Origin: a bacterium
GTDB lineage: Bacteria; Bacteroidota; Bacteroidia; NS11-12g; UBA9320
Reading direction: 5' to 3'
DNA length: 56,227 nt
Assembly: GCA_018223105.1 (NCBI GenBank)
Contig: JAAEYY010000012.1
Coordinates: 41,345-97,571 of the forward strand
Below the pieces are notes generated by a model that was not told the DNA's origin, made no database searches, and saw only the letters and a list, made by a program, of their open reading frames with translations. The translations under genes were made by a program, and so were the position numbers. Shown here piece by piece: positions 45,022 through 54,625 of this stretch (its first letter is position 1; each line of letters begins with the position of its first letter).

Positions 45022-47448
45022 ATGGCCTTAAAGAAATCCGAACTCTATTCTACCCTATGGAAATCATGCGATGAATTGCGAGGTGGAATGGATGCTAGTC
45101 AATATAAAGATTACGTACTCACCCTCCTATTTGTGAAGTATGTTTCCGATAAATACAAAGACAAAAAGAATGCGCTGATCAAAATACCGGATGGTGCCAG
45201 TTTTGACGATATGGTCCAACTCAAAGGTAAACCGGGTATAGGTGAAGGTATCGATATCATCTTAGGTAAACTATCTAAAGCGACCTACGGGAAAGTGAAC
45301 TTTTCGGTAAGCTTTAACAACGACGAACACCTAGGTAAAGGGAAAGATATGGTGGATCGTTTGAGTAAGTTGATTGGTATATTTCAGAACCCTGCACTCA
45401 ATTTTAGCAATAACCGGAGCGAGGATGATGACATTTTAGGTGATGCCTATGAATACCTCATGCGACATTTCGCTACCGAGAGCGGAAAAAGTAAAGGTCA
45501 ATTTTATACTCCTTCAGAGGTGAGTAGAGTACTTGCTAGTGTAATTGATGTTGAATCTGCTGATAAAAAAAGCCACACTGTATATGACCCTACATGCGGG
45601 TCGGGATCCTTACTTCTAAAGGTTGCGGATCATAGTAAAAAAGGACTAAGTATCTACGGGCAAGAGAATGAGAATGCTACTGCAAACTTAGCGATCATGA
45701 ATACCTGGCTTCACGGACAAGAAACTGCGCTCATTGAAAAGGGAAATACCATTTCAGATCCTAAGTTTAAAGATCCAGAAACGGGTGGACTCAAGCGATT
45801 TGATTTTGTGGTGGCCAATCCACCGTTCAGCAATAAGAACTGGAGTAACGGATTAATCGACGATCAGAGCAAACAGGTAAAAGATCCATTTAGAAGATTT
45901 GATGGATTTGAAGTGCCGCCGATGAAAAACGGGGATTATGTATTCTTACTTCACATAGCAAAATCTCTGAATGAAAAAGGCAAAGGAGCCGTTATTCTAC
46001 CTCATGGGGTATTGTTCAGAGGGAATACTGAAGCTAAGATCCGCGAAGAACTCATTAGAAGAGGCTGGATTAAAGGCATCATTGGCTTGCCGGCTAACTT
46101 ATTTTACGGAACAGGTATACCAGCATGTATTATTGTTCTGGATAAAGAACACGCGAAATCTCGTAAGGGCATCTTTATGGTAGATGCAAGCAAGGGTTAT
46201 ATTAAGGACGGCAATAAGAACCGACTGAGAGAGCAGGATATCCATCGAATGGTAGATGTGTTCACCAAACAGATTGAAGTACCTAAGTATGCTCGTCTGG
46301 TAAGCTTTGAAGAGATTGAACAAAATGAATTCAATCTCAATATTCCAAGATACATTGATACCCGAGAAGAAGAGGATATACAAGATTTAGATGCCCATCT
46401 CAATGGAGGTCTACCGGCGCGAGATATAGATGGCTTATCAAAATACTGGGAAGCGTTTCCATCAATTAAGAACACCCTGTTTCAGGCCTCAAATAGAGCG
46501 GGTTACTACGATTTGAAAGTAGAGAACTCAGATATTAATGAAACGATTTCAAATCATCCTGAATTTCAGCAGTTTATTACGGACGGACTAGAGGTATTTG
46601 ATCAATGGACGGATAAACACATGGATTTCTTCCGAGGTATTACAGAAGAAACCCGACCTAAAGAGTTTATACATAAAATCAGCGAAGCATTGTTAGAATC
46701 TTATAGGTTCTCACACTTGATTGATGAATACGACATGTATCAACACCTCATGGACTATTGGAATGAAACCATGAAAGATGATGTCTACATGGTAATTGAA
46801 GGTGGATGGAAGATTGATCTAGTACCGGCTACTAATGCTAAAGGAAAGATTATAAAAGGTGAATTTGAAAGTGAGTTGGTGCCGAAGGAGTTCATCATAA
46901 ACCGCTACTTTTCGGAAAGAATGGAAGAATTGGAAGGTTTGGAATCCGAATTATCGACTACCACCGGGGAAATGGAGAGCATGCTAGAAGAACATGGTGG
47001 AGATGAAGGTTTACTCAACGAAGTTCAGAATGATAAGGGGAATATCACCAAAGGAGATCTTAATGCAAGAATTAGGGAACTTCAAAATGAAGGAGAAGAA
47101 GACGAAGAACTTGAACTTTTAATTCAATATAAATCGCATCAGGAAAATGAAGCTCAAATAAAGAAACAGATTAAGGAATTGGAGCAGGAATTAGACCAGA
47201 GAATTATTGAACAATACAAGAAACTGAATTCTGAGGAGATAATGCAGCTTGTAATTGAAGATAAATGGATAGGTGCAGTTAAAGAAGAAATTGAAGCAGA
47301 GCTAAATGAAGTAAATCAGCGACTTACTTCAAGAGTAAAAGAGCTAGCTGAACGCTATGATAAGACGCTACCGGATTTAGAAGAAAAGGTATCTGAATAT
47401 ACCGAAAAGGTGAATGAACATTTAAAAGAGATGGGATTGGTATGGTAG
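45022..47448 (+). CDS. hsdM: Type I restriction-modification DNA methyltransferase subunit HsdM
   Basis: 808 residues, longer than the usual 500-550. N-terminal HsdM_N domain (LWKSCDELRGGMDASQYKDYVLTLLF), then the N6-adenine methylase core: SAM-binding DPTCGSGSLL near residue 189, ENATANLAIMNTWLHG, and catalytic NPPF near 267. About 250 additional residues at the C-terminus are largely coiled coil (ELEGLESELSTTTGEME onward, with many E/K heptads), which may pack on HsdS or contact the extra proteins of this operon. The enzyme methylates adenine in the HsdS-defined target and protects it from HsdR. The stop overlaps hsdS by 7 bases. Confidence 0.95.
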   Translation: MALKKSELYSTLWKSCDELRGGMDASQYKDYVLTLLFVKYVSDKYKDKKNALIKIPDGASFDDMVQLKGKPGIGEGIDIILGKLSKATYGKVNFSVSFNNDEHLGKGKDMVDRLSKLIGIFQNPALNFSNNRSEDDDILGDAYEYLMRHFATESGKSKGQFYTPSEVSRVLASVIDVESADKKSHTVYDPTCGSGSLLLKVADHSKKGLSIYGQENENATANLAIMNTWLHGQETALIEKGNTISDPKFKDPETGGLKRFDFVVANPPFSNKNWSNGLIDDQSKQVKDPFRRFDGFEVPPMKNGDYVFLLHIAKSLNEKGKGAVILPHGVLFRGNTEAKIREELIRRGWIKGIIGLPANLFYGTGIPACIIVLDKEHAKSRKGIFMVDASKGYIKDGNKNRLREQDIHRMVDVFTKQIEVPKYARLVSFEEIEQNEFNLNIPRYIDTREEEDIQDLDAHLNGGLPARDIDGLSKYWEAFPSIKNTLFQASNRAGYYDLKVENSDINETISNHPEFQQFITDGLEVFDQWTDKHMDFFRGITEETRPKEFIHKISEALLESYRFSHLIDEYDMYQHLMDYWNETMKDDVYMVIEGGWKIDLVPATNAKGKIIKGEFESELVPKEFIINRYFSERMEELEGLESELSTTTGEMESMLEEHGGDEGLLNEVQNDKGNITKGDLNARIRELQNEGEEDEELELLIQYKSHQENEAQIKKQIKELEQELDQRIIEQYKKLNSEEIMQLVIEDKWIGAVKEEIEAELNEVNQRLTSRVKELAERYDKTLPDLEEKVSEYTEKVNEHLKEMGLVW

Positions 47449-48674
47449 CAAAAGAGCAATCCTTACAAAGTGATGCGTTACCTCAAGGTTGGTACAAAAC
47501 CGAATTGCACAAAATTGCTGATGTCCTCAGTGGAAAAAGACTACCAAAAGGAAAGAGTTTAATTAACCAGAATAATGGTTATCCATATATTAGAGTTGCT
47601 GACATGGCGAATGGCTCTGTTGATCTTACAAATATTAAATATGTCCCTCAGGAGATTATTCCCAGCATTAGGAAGTATATCATCCTCTATTCAGATATTT
47701 ATATCTCTGTCGCAGGAACACTTGGATTAATTGGAACAATTCCAAAATCGTTAGATGGCGCTAATCTAACTGAAAATGCAAATCGTATTACAAACATTGA
47801 TTGTGATAGAGATTATCTTAAATTTTATCTACAATCCAATGCCATACAGGGAGTGGTCAATTCTGAGATGACGCTTGGAGCGCAACCAAAACTGGCTTTA
47901 ACACGAATTAGAAATTTTGAAATAATTCTCCCTCCCACCCTCGAAGAACAAAAAGCCATAGCCCGGGTCTTATCTGATACCGATGCATTAATTCAAAGCC
48001 TCGAAAAGCTCATAGAAAAGAAAAAGCGCATTAAAGAAGGGATGATGCAGGAGTTGTTGAGGCCGAAGGAGGGGTGGGTGGAATATAAAATTGGTTCTAT
48101 TGGCACAACATACGGAGGTCTATCAGGAAAAACAAAGGCTGATTTTGGTGAAGGTAGCTCTCAATACATAACGTTTCTAAATGTAATTAATAACCCAACT
48201 ATTGACCCTAATCTGTTTGAAAGGGTTGAAATACGATGGAATGAAAATCAGAATGTTGTTCAACAAAACGATCTATTATTTAATACTTCATCTGAAACAC
48301 CAGAAGAGGTAGGGTTGTGTTCAGTATTACTTTCAAAGCATTCAGAACTATACTTAAATAGTTTTTGTTTTGGTTTCCGACTTAACTCACAGAAAATAAA
48401 CCAACTTTATTTAGCATATTTCTTTAGAAGTTATTATGGAAGAGAGCATATGAAAGCTTTGGCTCAGGGTGCAACTAGATACAATTTGTCGAAATCATTA
48501 TTTAATAAGCTTGTAATTCAGATACCGGATTTGAAAATCCAGAACAAGATTGCTCAAGCATTGATCGATACAGACACTGATATTCGAAACTACATGTCAC
48601 AAATGAACAAAATAACGAAGGTCAAAAACGGGTTGATGCAACAACTATTAACAGGAAAAATAAGATTGATATGA
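47442..48674 (+). CDS. hsdS: Type I restriction-modification specificity subunit HsdS
   Basis: 410 residues with two target-recognition domains separated by helical spacers: first domain about 15-155 (GWYKTELHKIADVLSGKRLPKG at its start), spacer with PPTLEEQKAIARVLSDTDALIQSLEKLIEKKKRIKEGMMQELL, second domain about 205-350, spacer with PDLKIQNKIAQALIDTDTDIRNYMSQMN ending MQQLLTGKIRLI. This is the standard HsdS layout, recognising a bipartite site. The target sequence cannot be read from it. No invertible or silent hsdS copy is visible near. It overlaps the following membrane-protein gene by ATGA. Confidence 0.93.
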   Translation: MVAKEQSLQSDALPQGWYKTELHKIADVLSGKRLPKGKSLINQNNGYPYIRVADMANGSVDLTNIKYVPQEIIPSIRKYIILYSDIYISVAGTLGLIGTIPKSLDGANLTENANRITNIDCDRDYLKFYLQSNAIQGVVNSEMTLGAQPKLALTRIRNFEIILPPTLEEQKAIARVLSDTDALIQSLEKLIEKKKRIKEGMMQELLRPKEGWVEYKIGSIGTTYGGLSGKTKADFGEGSSQYITFLNVINNPTIDPNLFERVEIRWNENQNVVQQNDLLFNTSSETPEEVGLCSVLLSKHSELYLNSFCFGFRLNSQKINQLYLAYFFRSYYGREHMKALAQGATRYNLSKSLFNKLVIQIPDLKIQNKIAQALIDTDTDIRNYMSQMNKITKVKNGLMQQLLTGKIRLI

Positions 48675-49174
48675 TAGATTGTAGTGCAGCAGTCTCTTGG
48701 GCTGAATTATTAGGTCTAGCAGTAAGTGGTGCAATTTCTATAATTGCTATTTTTATTGCTCGGCAAGCAAACGCTATTTCCAAGAAATATTCGGATGCAA
48801 ATCAGCAGCTTTCAGAAGACCAAATCTTTCATGATCTGTTCACTGATTTTAACAGAAGATATGATGAAATTAATAACACCTTATACCGGATTGAGCAAAC
48901 ATTTAATGACAGTGAACCTGAAGAACTTCAACGTTTCCCAGAAATTTACAGTAAATTAAATGACTTCTTTAACCTCTGCGCTGAAGAGTATTTCTGGTAT
49001 AAACGAAAACGAATTCCAAATGATATTTGGAAAGTTTGGCACAATGGAATGAACTACTGGTACAATCGGGTACCCTCAATTCGATCTGCATGGGAATACG
49101 AGCTTACTCAATTTGGTCACGAAGGTTATTATCTAAAAGAAGGTGAAAGTTTCTTTAATGAGGATAAAGGATGA
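48671..49174 (+). CDS. Small membrane-anchored protein inside the type I R-M operon
   Basis: 167 residues. One membrane span near the N-terminus (ELLGLAVSGAISIIAIFIARQ, residues 12-32), then a soluble helical part (IFHDLFTDFNRRYDEINNTLYRIEQTF; FFNLCAEEYFWYKRKRIPNDIWKVWHNG) resembling DUF4760-type proteins. These are common near defence and phage genes and have no assigned activity. Start and stop both overlap neighbours by four bases, so it is a real part of the operon and not a chance insertion. The membrane anchor is unusual for a restriction operon. Confidence 0.7.
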   Translation: MIDCSAAVSWAELLGLAVSGAISIIAIFIARQANAISKKYSDANQQLSEDQIFHDLFTDFNRRYDEINNTLYRIEQTFNDSEPEELQRFPEIYSKLNDFFNLCAEEYFWYKRKRIPNDIWKVWHNGMNYWYNRVPSIRSAWEYELTQFGHEGYYLKEGESFFNEDKG

Positions 49175-49950
49175 ACCCGTATATAAAACAAGCTCTATGC
49201 AGACTACAAGGTTATAGCCAGTCTTTTAAGAAGAAATCCATATTTGTTGATGTACCATGGAACCTTGTTGAAGGTGATGGTGCATTACAAAAAGTAATCT
49301 TCAAACGAGCTGGTTCAATTATAGTCTCTAAATCCGGTGAAGCTCAAAAGGGTGAATGGGAATACTTACATCAATCAAAAAGTATATTTATCGATGTGGC
49401 CGGAACTCAAAGATTATTTAATGAGTTCTTCTTATCTGAGGGCTTAATGGTTTTAAAATTAGATGGTACTGATACAATGCAAGTATTCTTGAATGGAAAT
49501 CTAATTGATGTTCCGGATTTACAAGAATATTTAAATAGAGTAACGCTGGATCAGTACGGATTAGTGGTTAGAGAATGTATTGATGGAAGAGTTGCAATTA
49601 TCACCAATCCTTTAGAAAATCTAGAAGCACTTGCACTTAAAGGGTCCAAAATAGAAATAGAAGGATCTACTACACCAGATGGAGTATACAGATTCACAAA
49701 TGACATAATTGTTGAAGCTAAAGACTCAGAAATAGTGACAGGGTATAAAGCGGAGCAAATAGAATTTGAAGCTGGTGGCAAAATTGAAATCATTAGAGAT
49801 CTCGATGCAGAGATACAAAAAGGTGATAAAGTCAATTACATAGACACCGATGAAACTGATTTCGAGCTTGAAATAGATAATGGAATTACCATTCATATTT
49901 CAAACGGAGTAGTTAAAAAGGTCTCGAAACCATGGTTTAAGATTTTCTAG
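49171..49950 (+). CDS. Beta-rich protein, paralogue 1, inside the type I R-M operon
   Basis: 259 residues, no signal peptide. The N-terminal half (about 25-130) has the pattern VPWNLV...QKVIFKRAGSIIVSKSGEAQKGEWEYL then VLKLDGTDTMQVF, which aligns over its length with the next gene (IFKDNGELIVTKDGNASTGTWEYF). The C-terminal half has repeats of the form dG.Y.....I.VkdgkIV (TPDGVYRFTNDIIVEAKDSEIV; FELEIDNGITIHISNGVVKKV), found in Bacteroidota phage-like and hypothetical proteins. Predicted all-beta. Not a known family of restriction accessory. Coupled to the gene upstream (ATGA). Confidence 0.65.
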   Translation: MNPYIKQALCRLQGYSQSFKKKSIFVDVPWNLVEGDGALQKVIFKRAGSIIVSKSGEAQKGEWEYLHQSKSIFIDVAGTQRLFNEFFLSEGLMVLKLDGTDTMQVFLNGNLIDVPDLQEYLNRVTLDQYGLVVRECIDGRVAIITNPLENLEALALKGSKIEIEGSTTPDGVYRFTNDIIVEAKDSEIVTGYKAEQIEFEAGGKIEIIRDLDAEIQKGDKVNYIDTDETDFELEIDNGITIHISNGVVKKVSKPWFKIF

Positions 49951-50105
49951 AACTATGCTGAGTAGAGAGCATTATGTAGACTTGTTATATTTGTTGAAAG
50001 CCATTTCCATTGTGTCTATGAATCAAGCTGAGGAGTTCCTTCGATATTATTTATGTTTCCTATTTTCTCAATTAAGCAGGGAATAATATATCGCATTAGC
50101 TGTAA

Positions 50106-50909
50106 ATGGATATAACTATGACTGAACAACTTAGAAATATTATTAAGAAGATTGAGCGTGGTCGAAAGCATACACAAAAAGGAATGCTATTTAAGAATAT
50201 TCTCTGGACTGCGATTGATACTGATTTAGATATTCAAAGAATGATTTTTAAAGACAATGGCGAGCTTATTGTTACCAAAGATGGAAATGCATCTACCGGG
50301 ACATGGGAGTATTTCCCAGATTCTTTTACATTCTTAATTAATCAGAATGATACGTCGGAGCTATATGTAGAGGTTTATCTAGATGAAAGTGTATTGGTCC
50401 TTAAAAAGGACTCCTCGGCATCTTCATTTTTATTGTTCTCAAACCCAATAAATATAGAACATAATGACATTCTAGGATATCTAGAGGCAAAATTTAGGAG
50501 TCTGAACAATGTTGTTGTATATACTTTACCAAATGGGGGTGTATTAGAAATAGTTAACTCAAATGGATCAATTTATCGTGACGCAGGTAGAATTGTAACT
50601 TTAAATGGCGAAAAGTTGGAAGATGGATTCTACATTATAAATAAATCTACAAAACTATTAATCAAAGAATCTAGAATCGTTGATGTTTACGAGTTAGCCA
50701 AAGTTGGAGAGTATAAGGGTAAGGTGTTTGAAGTATTGAGACCAAAGTACTCATATGACCAGCTAGCAAATGGGTCAAAAGTTTATATTAATGGTAGTGC
50801 TGCGTCTAATGGCAACCATCAGCTATCTCCAAGTACAACCATTGAGGTAAAGGACGGTAAAATTGTTAGTGTAACTAAGAAGTCGCTTTTTGAAAGGTTG
50901 TTTGGATGA
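50106..50909 (+). CDS. Beta-rich protein, paralogue 2, inside the type I R-M operon
   Basis: 267 residues; a second ATG at 50118 could also serve as start. Homologous over its whole length to the preceding gene: MIFKDNGELIVTKDGNASTGTWEYF against VIFKRAGSIIVSKSGEAQKGEWEYL, followed by the same VLVLKKDSS step, YLE segment and C-terminal dG.Y/I.vkdgkIV repeats (GFYIINKSTKLLIKESRIVDVY; GNHQLSPSTTIEVKDGKIVSV). A 155-base gap precedes it, the only sizeable gap in the operon, and it overlaps hsdR by four bases. A tandem duplication inside an R-M operon suggests selected partners, for instance a fast-evolving pair acting on phage proteins; this is inference. Confidence 0.65.
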   Translation: MDITMTEQLRNIIKKIERGRKHTQKGMLFKNILWTAIDTDLDIQRMIFKDNGELIVTKDGNASTGTWEYFPDSFTFLINQNDTSELYVEVYLDESVLVLKKDSSASSFLLFSNPINIEHNDILGYLEAKFRSLNNVVVYTLPNGGVLEIVNSNGSIYRDAGRIVTLNGEKLEDGFYIINKSTKLLIKESRIVDVYELAKVGEYKGKVFEVLRPKYSYDQLANGSKVYINGSAASNGNHQLSPSTTIEVKDGKIVSVTKKSLFERLFG

Positions 50910-53900
50910 AAGAACGAGACACCCAAAATAGAATAATTGAGCTATTCCATTCTAAACTTGGTTATAGTTACCTAGGCAATTGGGAGAACCGGGAAAACTC
51001 AAATATCGAGGAATCACTCCTTCTCAAGTCCCTGCAGCAGCGTTATTCGGAAGAATTGGCAAGATTGGCAATTTTGGAACTCAATAGAATTGCTACCAAT
51101 ACTACCAAATCACTCTATGAAGTAAATAAAGAAGTATATCAGGCCTTACGATATGGTATTGCAGTTAAAGAGAAAGCCGGTGAAAAGAAACAGACTGTAT
51201 TTCTCATAGATTGGAGTAATCCTGAAGCCAATGATTTTGGTATAGCTGAGGAGGTTACTATAGAAGGAAAGTTCATTAAACGCCCGGATATCGTCCTTTA
51301 TATTAACGGGATCGCTATAGGCGTAATTGAGCTAAAGAAAGGTGCGGTTTCAGTAGAGAAAGGCATTCGTCAGAACCTCGATAATCAGAAGTCTATGTTC
51401 ATTCAAACCTTCTTCAATACCATGCAATTGGTAATGGCCGGTAATGATTCTCAAGGTCTACGATATGGAACCATAAATACACCGGAGCGATATTATTTAG
51501 AATGGAAAGAAGACACTGAGCTTCAATTTGATTATAGATTAGATAGACATTTATATCAGCTATGTAATAAGCAACGCATCATTGAAATCCTGCATGATTT
51601 TATCCTCTTTGATGGAGGAACGAAAAAGATCTGTAGACCACATCAATATTTTGGAGTTAAAGCGGCTCAGCAGCATGTAATCGACCGAGAAGGCGGTATT
51701 ATTTGGCATACACAAGGTTCTGGCAAGAGTCTCTCCATGGTTTGGCTTGCTAATTGGATTAGAGAGAATATTGATAATTCAAGAGTATTAATAATTACAG
51801 ACAGAGAAGAACTCGATAAACAAATCGTTCGTGTATTTGGAGATGCCGGAGAATCCATGACTCGGGCCCAGAGTGGAGATGACCTCGTTAAACGATTAAA
51901 TAAATATGAAGACTCCTTACTCTGTAGTCTCATTCATAAGTTCGGTAATAAGAAAGATCCTGATTACGATGGTTTCATGGATGCTATCTCTAAATTACCC
52001 GAAGACTTTGAAGCTAAAGGTGATATCTATGTATTTGTAGATGAATGTCACCGAACTCAGAGCGGTAAGCTTCATACTGCTATGAAAGAGATCCTTCCTG
52101 GTGCTCTATTCATTGGTTTTACAGGAACTCCATTATTGAAGAAAGATAAGGCTACTAGTCTCGAAACCTTTGGTCCTTACATACATACGTATAAATTCAA
52201 TGAAGCTATTGCGGATAATGTGGTCCTAGATCTTCAGTATGAAGCTCGAGATATAGATCAGCATGTAACCGCTCAAGATCGGATTGATCAATGGTTTGAG
52301 ACTAAAACTCAAGGCCTCACAGATCTTGCTAAAGAAGAGCTGATGAAGAAGTGGGGAACTATGCAGAAGATACTAAGCTCAAAGTCCAGACTGGAGCGTA
52401 TAGTAACGGATATTATGTGGGACTTTGAAACCAAAGATCGATTGAATAATGGCCAAGGAAATGCTATTCTAGTCAGTGGAAGTGTTTACCAAGCTTGCCA
52501 ATATTACCAATTGTTCCAATCTAAAGGATTTAAGGAGTGTGCTATTATAACTTCCTATGAACCTCACCACTCTAATGTAAAAGGAGAATCTACCGGGGAA
52601 GGAGATACCGAGAATATCATGAAATATGATATTTATAAAGCAATGCTTAACGGCCAGACTACCGAAGCGTTTGAAGAGGAGGTAAAAGATACCTTTATCA
52701 ATCAACCTGCTAGATTGAAGCTCTTAATCGTTGTAGATAAGCTTTTAACAGGTTTTGATGCTCCACCGGCTACGTACCTCTATATAGACAAGAAAATGCA
52801 GGATCATGGCTTATTTCAAGCTATATGCCGCGTTAATAGACCCGATCCTGACAGTAATAGCAAGGACTATGGTTACATCATTGATTATAAGGATTTATTT
52901 AGAAGCTTGGAGAAGAGTATTCACGACTATACTACCGAGGCTTTGGATAACTATGACAGTGAAGATGTAGAAGGGTTATTAAAGGATCGATTAGAAACTG
53001 CGAAAGAGAACTTAGATAATGCGCTAGAGCAAGTGATTGCTATCTGTGAACCTGTAAATCCTCAGACTGATATAGAGTTTCGAAAGTATTTCTGTGGAGA
53101 TCCTGAAAACAAAGATGATTTAAAGGAACGAGAAGAGCTACGTGAGACTTTCTATAAAGTAACCGTCAAGTTGATTAGAGCCTATGCTCAAATTGCAGGT
53201 GAGATGAAGGAAGCAGGGTATTCTCAAGCCCGAGCTGAAGAGATTAAATCACAAGTCAAGTTCTATACTGAATTAAGAGATGATATAAAATACTCCAGTG
53301 GTGATTATGTAAATCTAAAAGCATTCGAGCCGGGTATGAGACGGCTAATAGATGATTATATCAGCGCGGACCACAGTAAGAAGCTCTCTGCATTTGAGGA
53401 TATGACCTTAATTCAGTTAATTGTAGAACGTGAAGAAGCTGGACTATCTACTCTTCCAGAGAACATTAGAAAGGATAAAAGATCTGTAGCTGAAACCATT
53501 GAAAACAATCTTCGTAAACTAACGGTAGAGCAGCGAGATCAAAACCCGGTATTCTATGATAAAATGTCGGAGTTACTTTCAGATCTTATTCGAGAGCGAA
53601 AGCGACAAGCAGAGGATTATGAGACTTATCTGAAACGAATTATTGCATTAACAAAGAAAATAGTAAGTGGAGGCAAGAAAAGTGATTATCCATCCAAAAT
53701 AGAAACCAAAGGTCAACGTGCATTATATGATAATTTGGAAGGATCGGAAGATTTGGCAATATTGGTACATGATACTATTCAAGAATACAAGCTTGATGGT
53801 TGGAAAGGAGATATGCTTAAAGAGCAGGTCTTAAAAAATGCCTTAATTGAAGCTATGCCTGAAGGAACTGATATAGAACAATTGTTCGAATTAATTAAAA

Positions 53901-53917
53901 ATCAGGATGAGTACTAG
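50906..53917 (+). CDS. hsdR: Type I restriction endonuclease subunit HsdR
   Basis: 1003 residues, the normal length. N-terminal PD-(D/E)XK nuclease with KRPDIVLYINGIAIGVIELKKGA (Asp, then Glu-x-Lys near residue 143); helicase motor with Walker A TQGSGKSLSM near 270, DEAD-like VFVDECHRTQSGK near 380, motif III FTGTPLLKKDK and motif VI QAICRVNRPDPDS; helical C-terminal domain for HsdM binding. It translocates DNA with ATP and cuts away from unmethylated targets. Overlaps the preceding and following genes by 4 and 11 bases, so hsdM to the metallopeptidase is one operon. All catalytic motifs intact. Confidence 0.96.
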   Translation: MKERDTQNRIIELFHSKLGYSYLGNWENRENSNIEESLLLKSLQQRYSEELARLAILELNRIATNTTKSLYEVNKEVYQALRYGIAVKEKAGEKKQTVFLIDWSNPEANDFGIAEEVTIEGKFIKRPDIVLYINGIAIGVIELKKGAVSVEKGIRQNLDNQKSMFIQTFFNTMQLVMAGNDSQGLRYGTINTPERYYLEWKEDTELQFDYRLDRHLYQLCNKQRIIEILHDFILFDGGTKKICRPHQYFGVKAAQQHVIDREGGIIWHTQGSGKSLSMVWLANWIRENIDNSRVLIITDREELDKQIVRVFGDAGESMTRAQSGDDLVKRLNKYEDSLLCSLIHKFGNKKDPDYDGFMDAISKLPEDFEAKGDIYVFVDECHRTQSGKLHTAMKEILPGALFIGFTGTPLLKKDKATSLETFGPYIHTYKFNEAIADNVVLDLQYEARDIDQHVTAQDRIDQWFETKTQGLTDLAKEELMKKWGTMQKILSSKSRLERIVTDIMWDFETKDRLNNGQGNAILVSGSVYQACQYYQLFQSKGFKECAIITSYEPHHSNVKGESTGEGDTENIMKYDIYKAMLNGQTTEAFEEEVKDTFINQPARLKLLIVVDKLLTGFDAPPATYLYIDKKMQDHGLFQAICRVNRPDPDSNSKDYGYIIDYKDLFRSLEKSIHDYTTEALDNYDSEDVEGLLKDRLETAKENLDNALEQVIAICEPVNPQTDIEFRKYFCGDPENKDDLKEREELRETFYKVTVKLIRAYAQIAGEMKEAGYSQARAEEIKSQVKFYTELRDDIKYSSGDYVNLKAFEPGMRRLIDDYISADHSKKLSAFEDMTLIQLIVEREEAGLSTLPENIRKDKRSVAETIENNLRKLTVEQRDQNPVFYDKMSELLSDLIRERKRQAEDYETYLKRIIALTKKIVSGGKKSDYPSKIETKGQRALYDNLEGSEDLAILVHDTIQEYKLDGWKGDMLKEQVLKNALIEAMPEGTDIEQLFELIKNQDEY

Positions 53918-54623
53918 TATTACCGAAATACAAGTGGCTAATATACCGATTGATGTAGTTCGGAAGGATATTAAAAATATGCATTTAGCCGTATATCCAC
54001 CGACGGGTAGAGTACGCCTTGCAGTTCCATCTCAAACACCGGATAGTAAGCTCAGGTTATTTGCCATCAAGAAACTCGGCTGGATCAAGAAGAATGTGAA
54101 GCTAATGGAGTCTCAGGTTCGAGAGCCTCAGCGACAATATGTAGATCGAGAGAGTCACTATTACCTTGGTACTCGATACTTGATGAAATGCGTACAGTCG
54201 GACCAGAGAAAAGTTAAAATCAAGAACAAAACACTGTATTTCCACTTTCCAAAGCTTCCAAACGTTCCAAAATCGGAAGAAATACGTCAAAAAGAGCAGT
54301 TTATGCGAAACTGGTACCGAAGCAAATTGGAGGATATAGTACCGGGAATGATTCGGAAATGGGAGTTAAAACTAGGAGTAGTATGCAACAACTGGAGCAC
54401 TCGTTTCATGCGAACCAAATGGGGAAGCTGTAATGCAGAGAAAGGGACGATATTACTCAATGTCGAACTTGCTAAAAAACCGGAGCAGTGTATTGAGTAT
54501 GTGGTTCTTCATGAGATGATCCACTTTAAAGAGAGAAAACACAACCAGAACTTCATACAGCACTTAGATTATCATATGCCCGGGTGGGAGTATGTGAGGG
54601 AGGAGTTGAATAGAATAGTATAA
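53907..54623 (+). CDS. YgjP-like/M48-type metallopeptidase (DUF45)
   Basis: 238 residues. The zinc motif HEMIH lies near residue 201 (VVLHEMIHFKERKHNQNF), with the third ligand His in the following turn (KHNQNFIQHLDYHMPGWEY), as in YgjP/DUF45 and related gluzincins. The N-terminal part (VRKDIKNMHLAVYPPTGRVRLAVP) is the usual strand-rich cap. Genes of this family are found immediately after hsdR in many type I systems; the role is not established, perhaps turnover of restriction subunits. Overlaps hsdR by 11 bases and is followed after two bases by the next gene. Confidence 0.88.
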   Translation: MSTSITEIQVANIPIDVVRKDIKNMHLAVYPPTGRVRLAVPSQTPDSKLRLFAIKKLGWIKKNVKLMESQVREPQRQYVDRESHYYLGTRYLMKCVQSDQRKVKIKNKTLYFHFPKLPNVPKSEEIRQKEQFMRNWYRSKLEDIVPGMIRKWELKLGVVCNNWSTRFMRTKWGSCNAEKGTILLNVELAKKPEQCIEYVVLHEMIHFKERKHNQNFIQHLDYHMPGWEYVREELNRIV

Positions 54624-54625
54624 AT

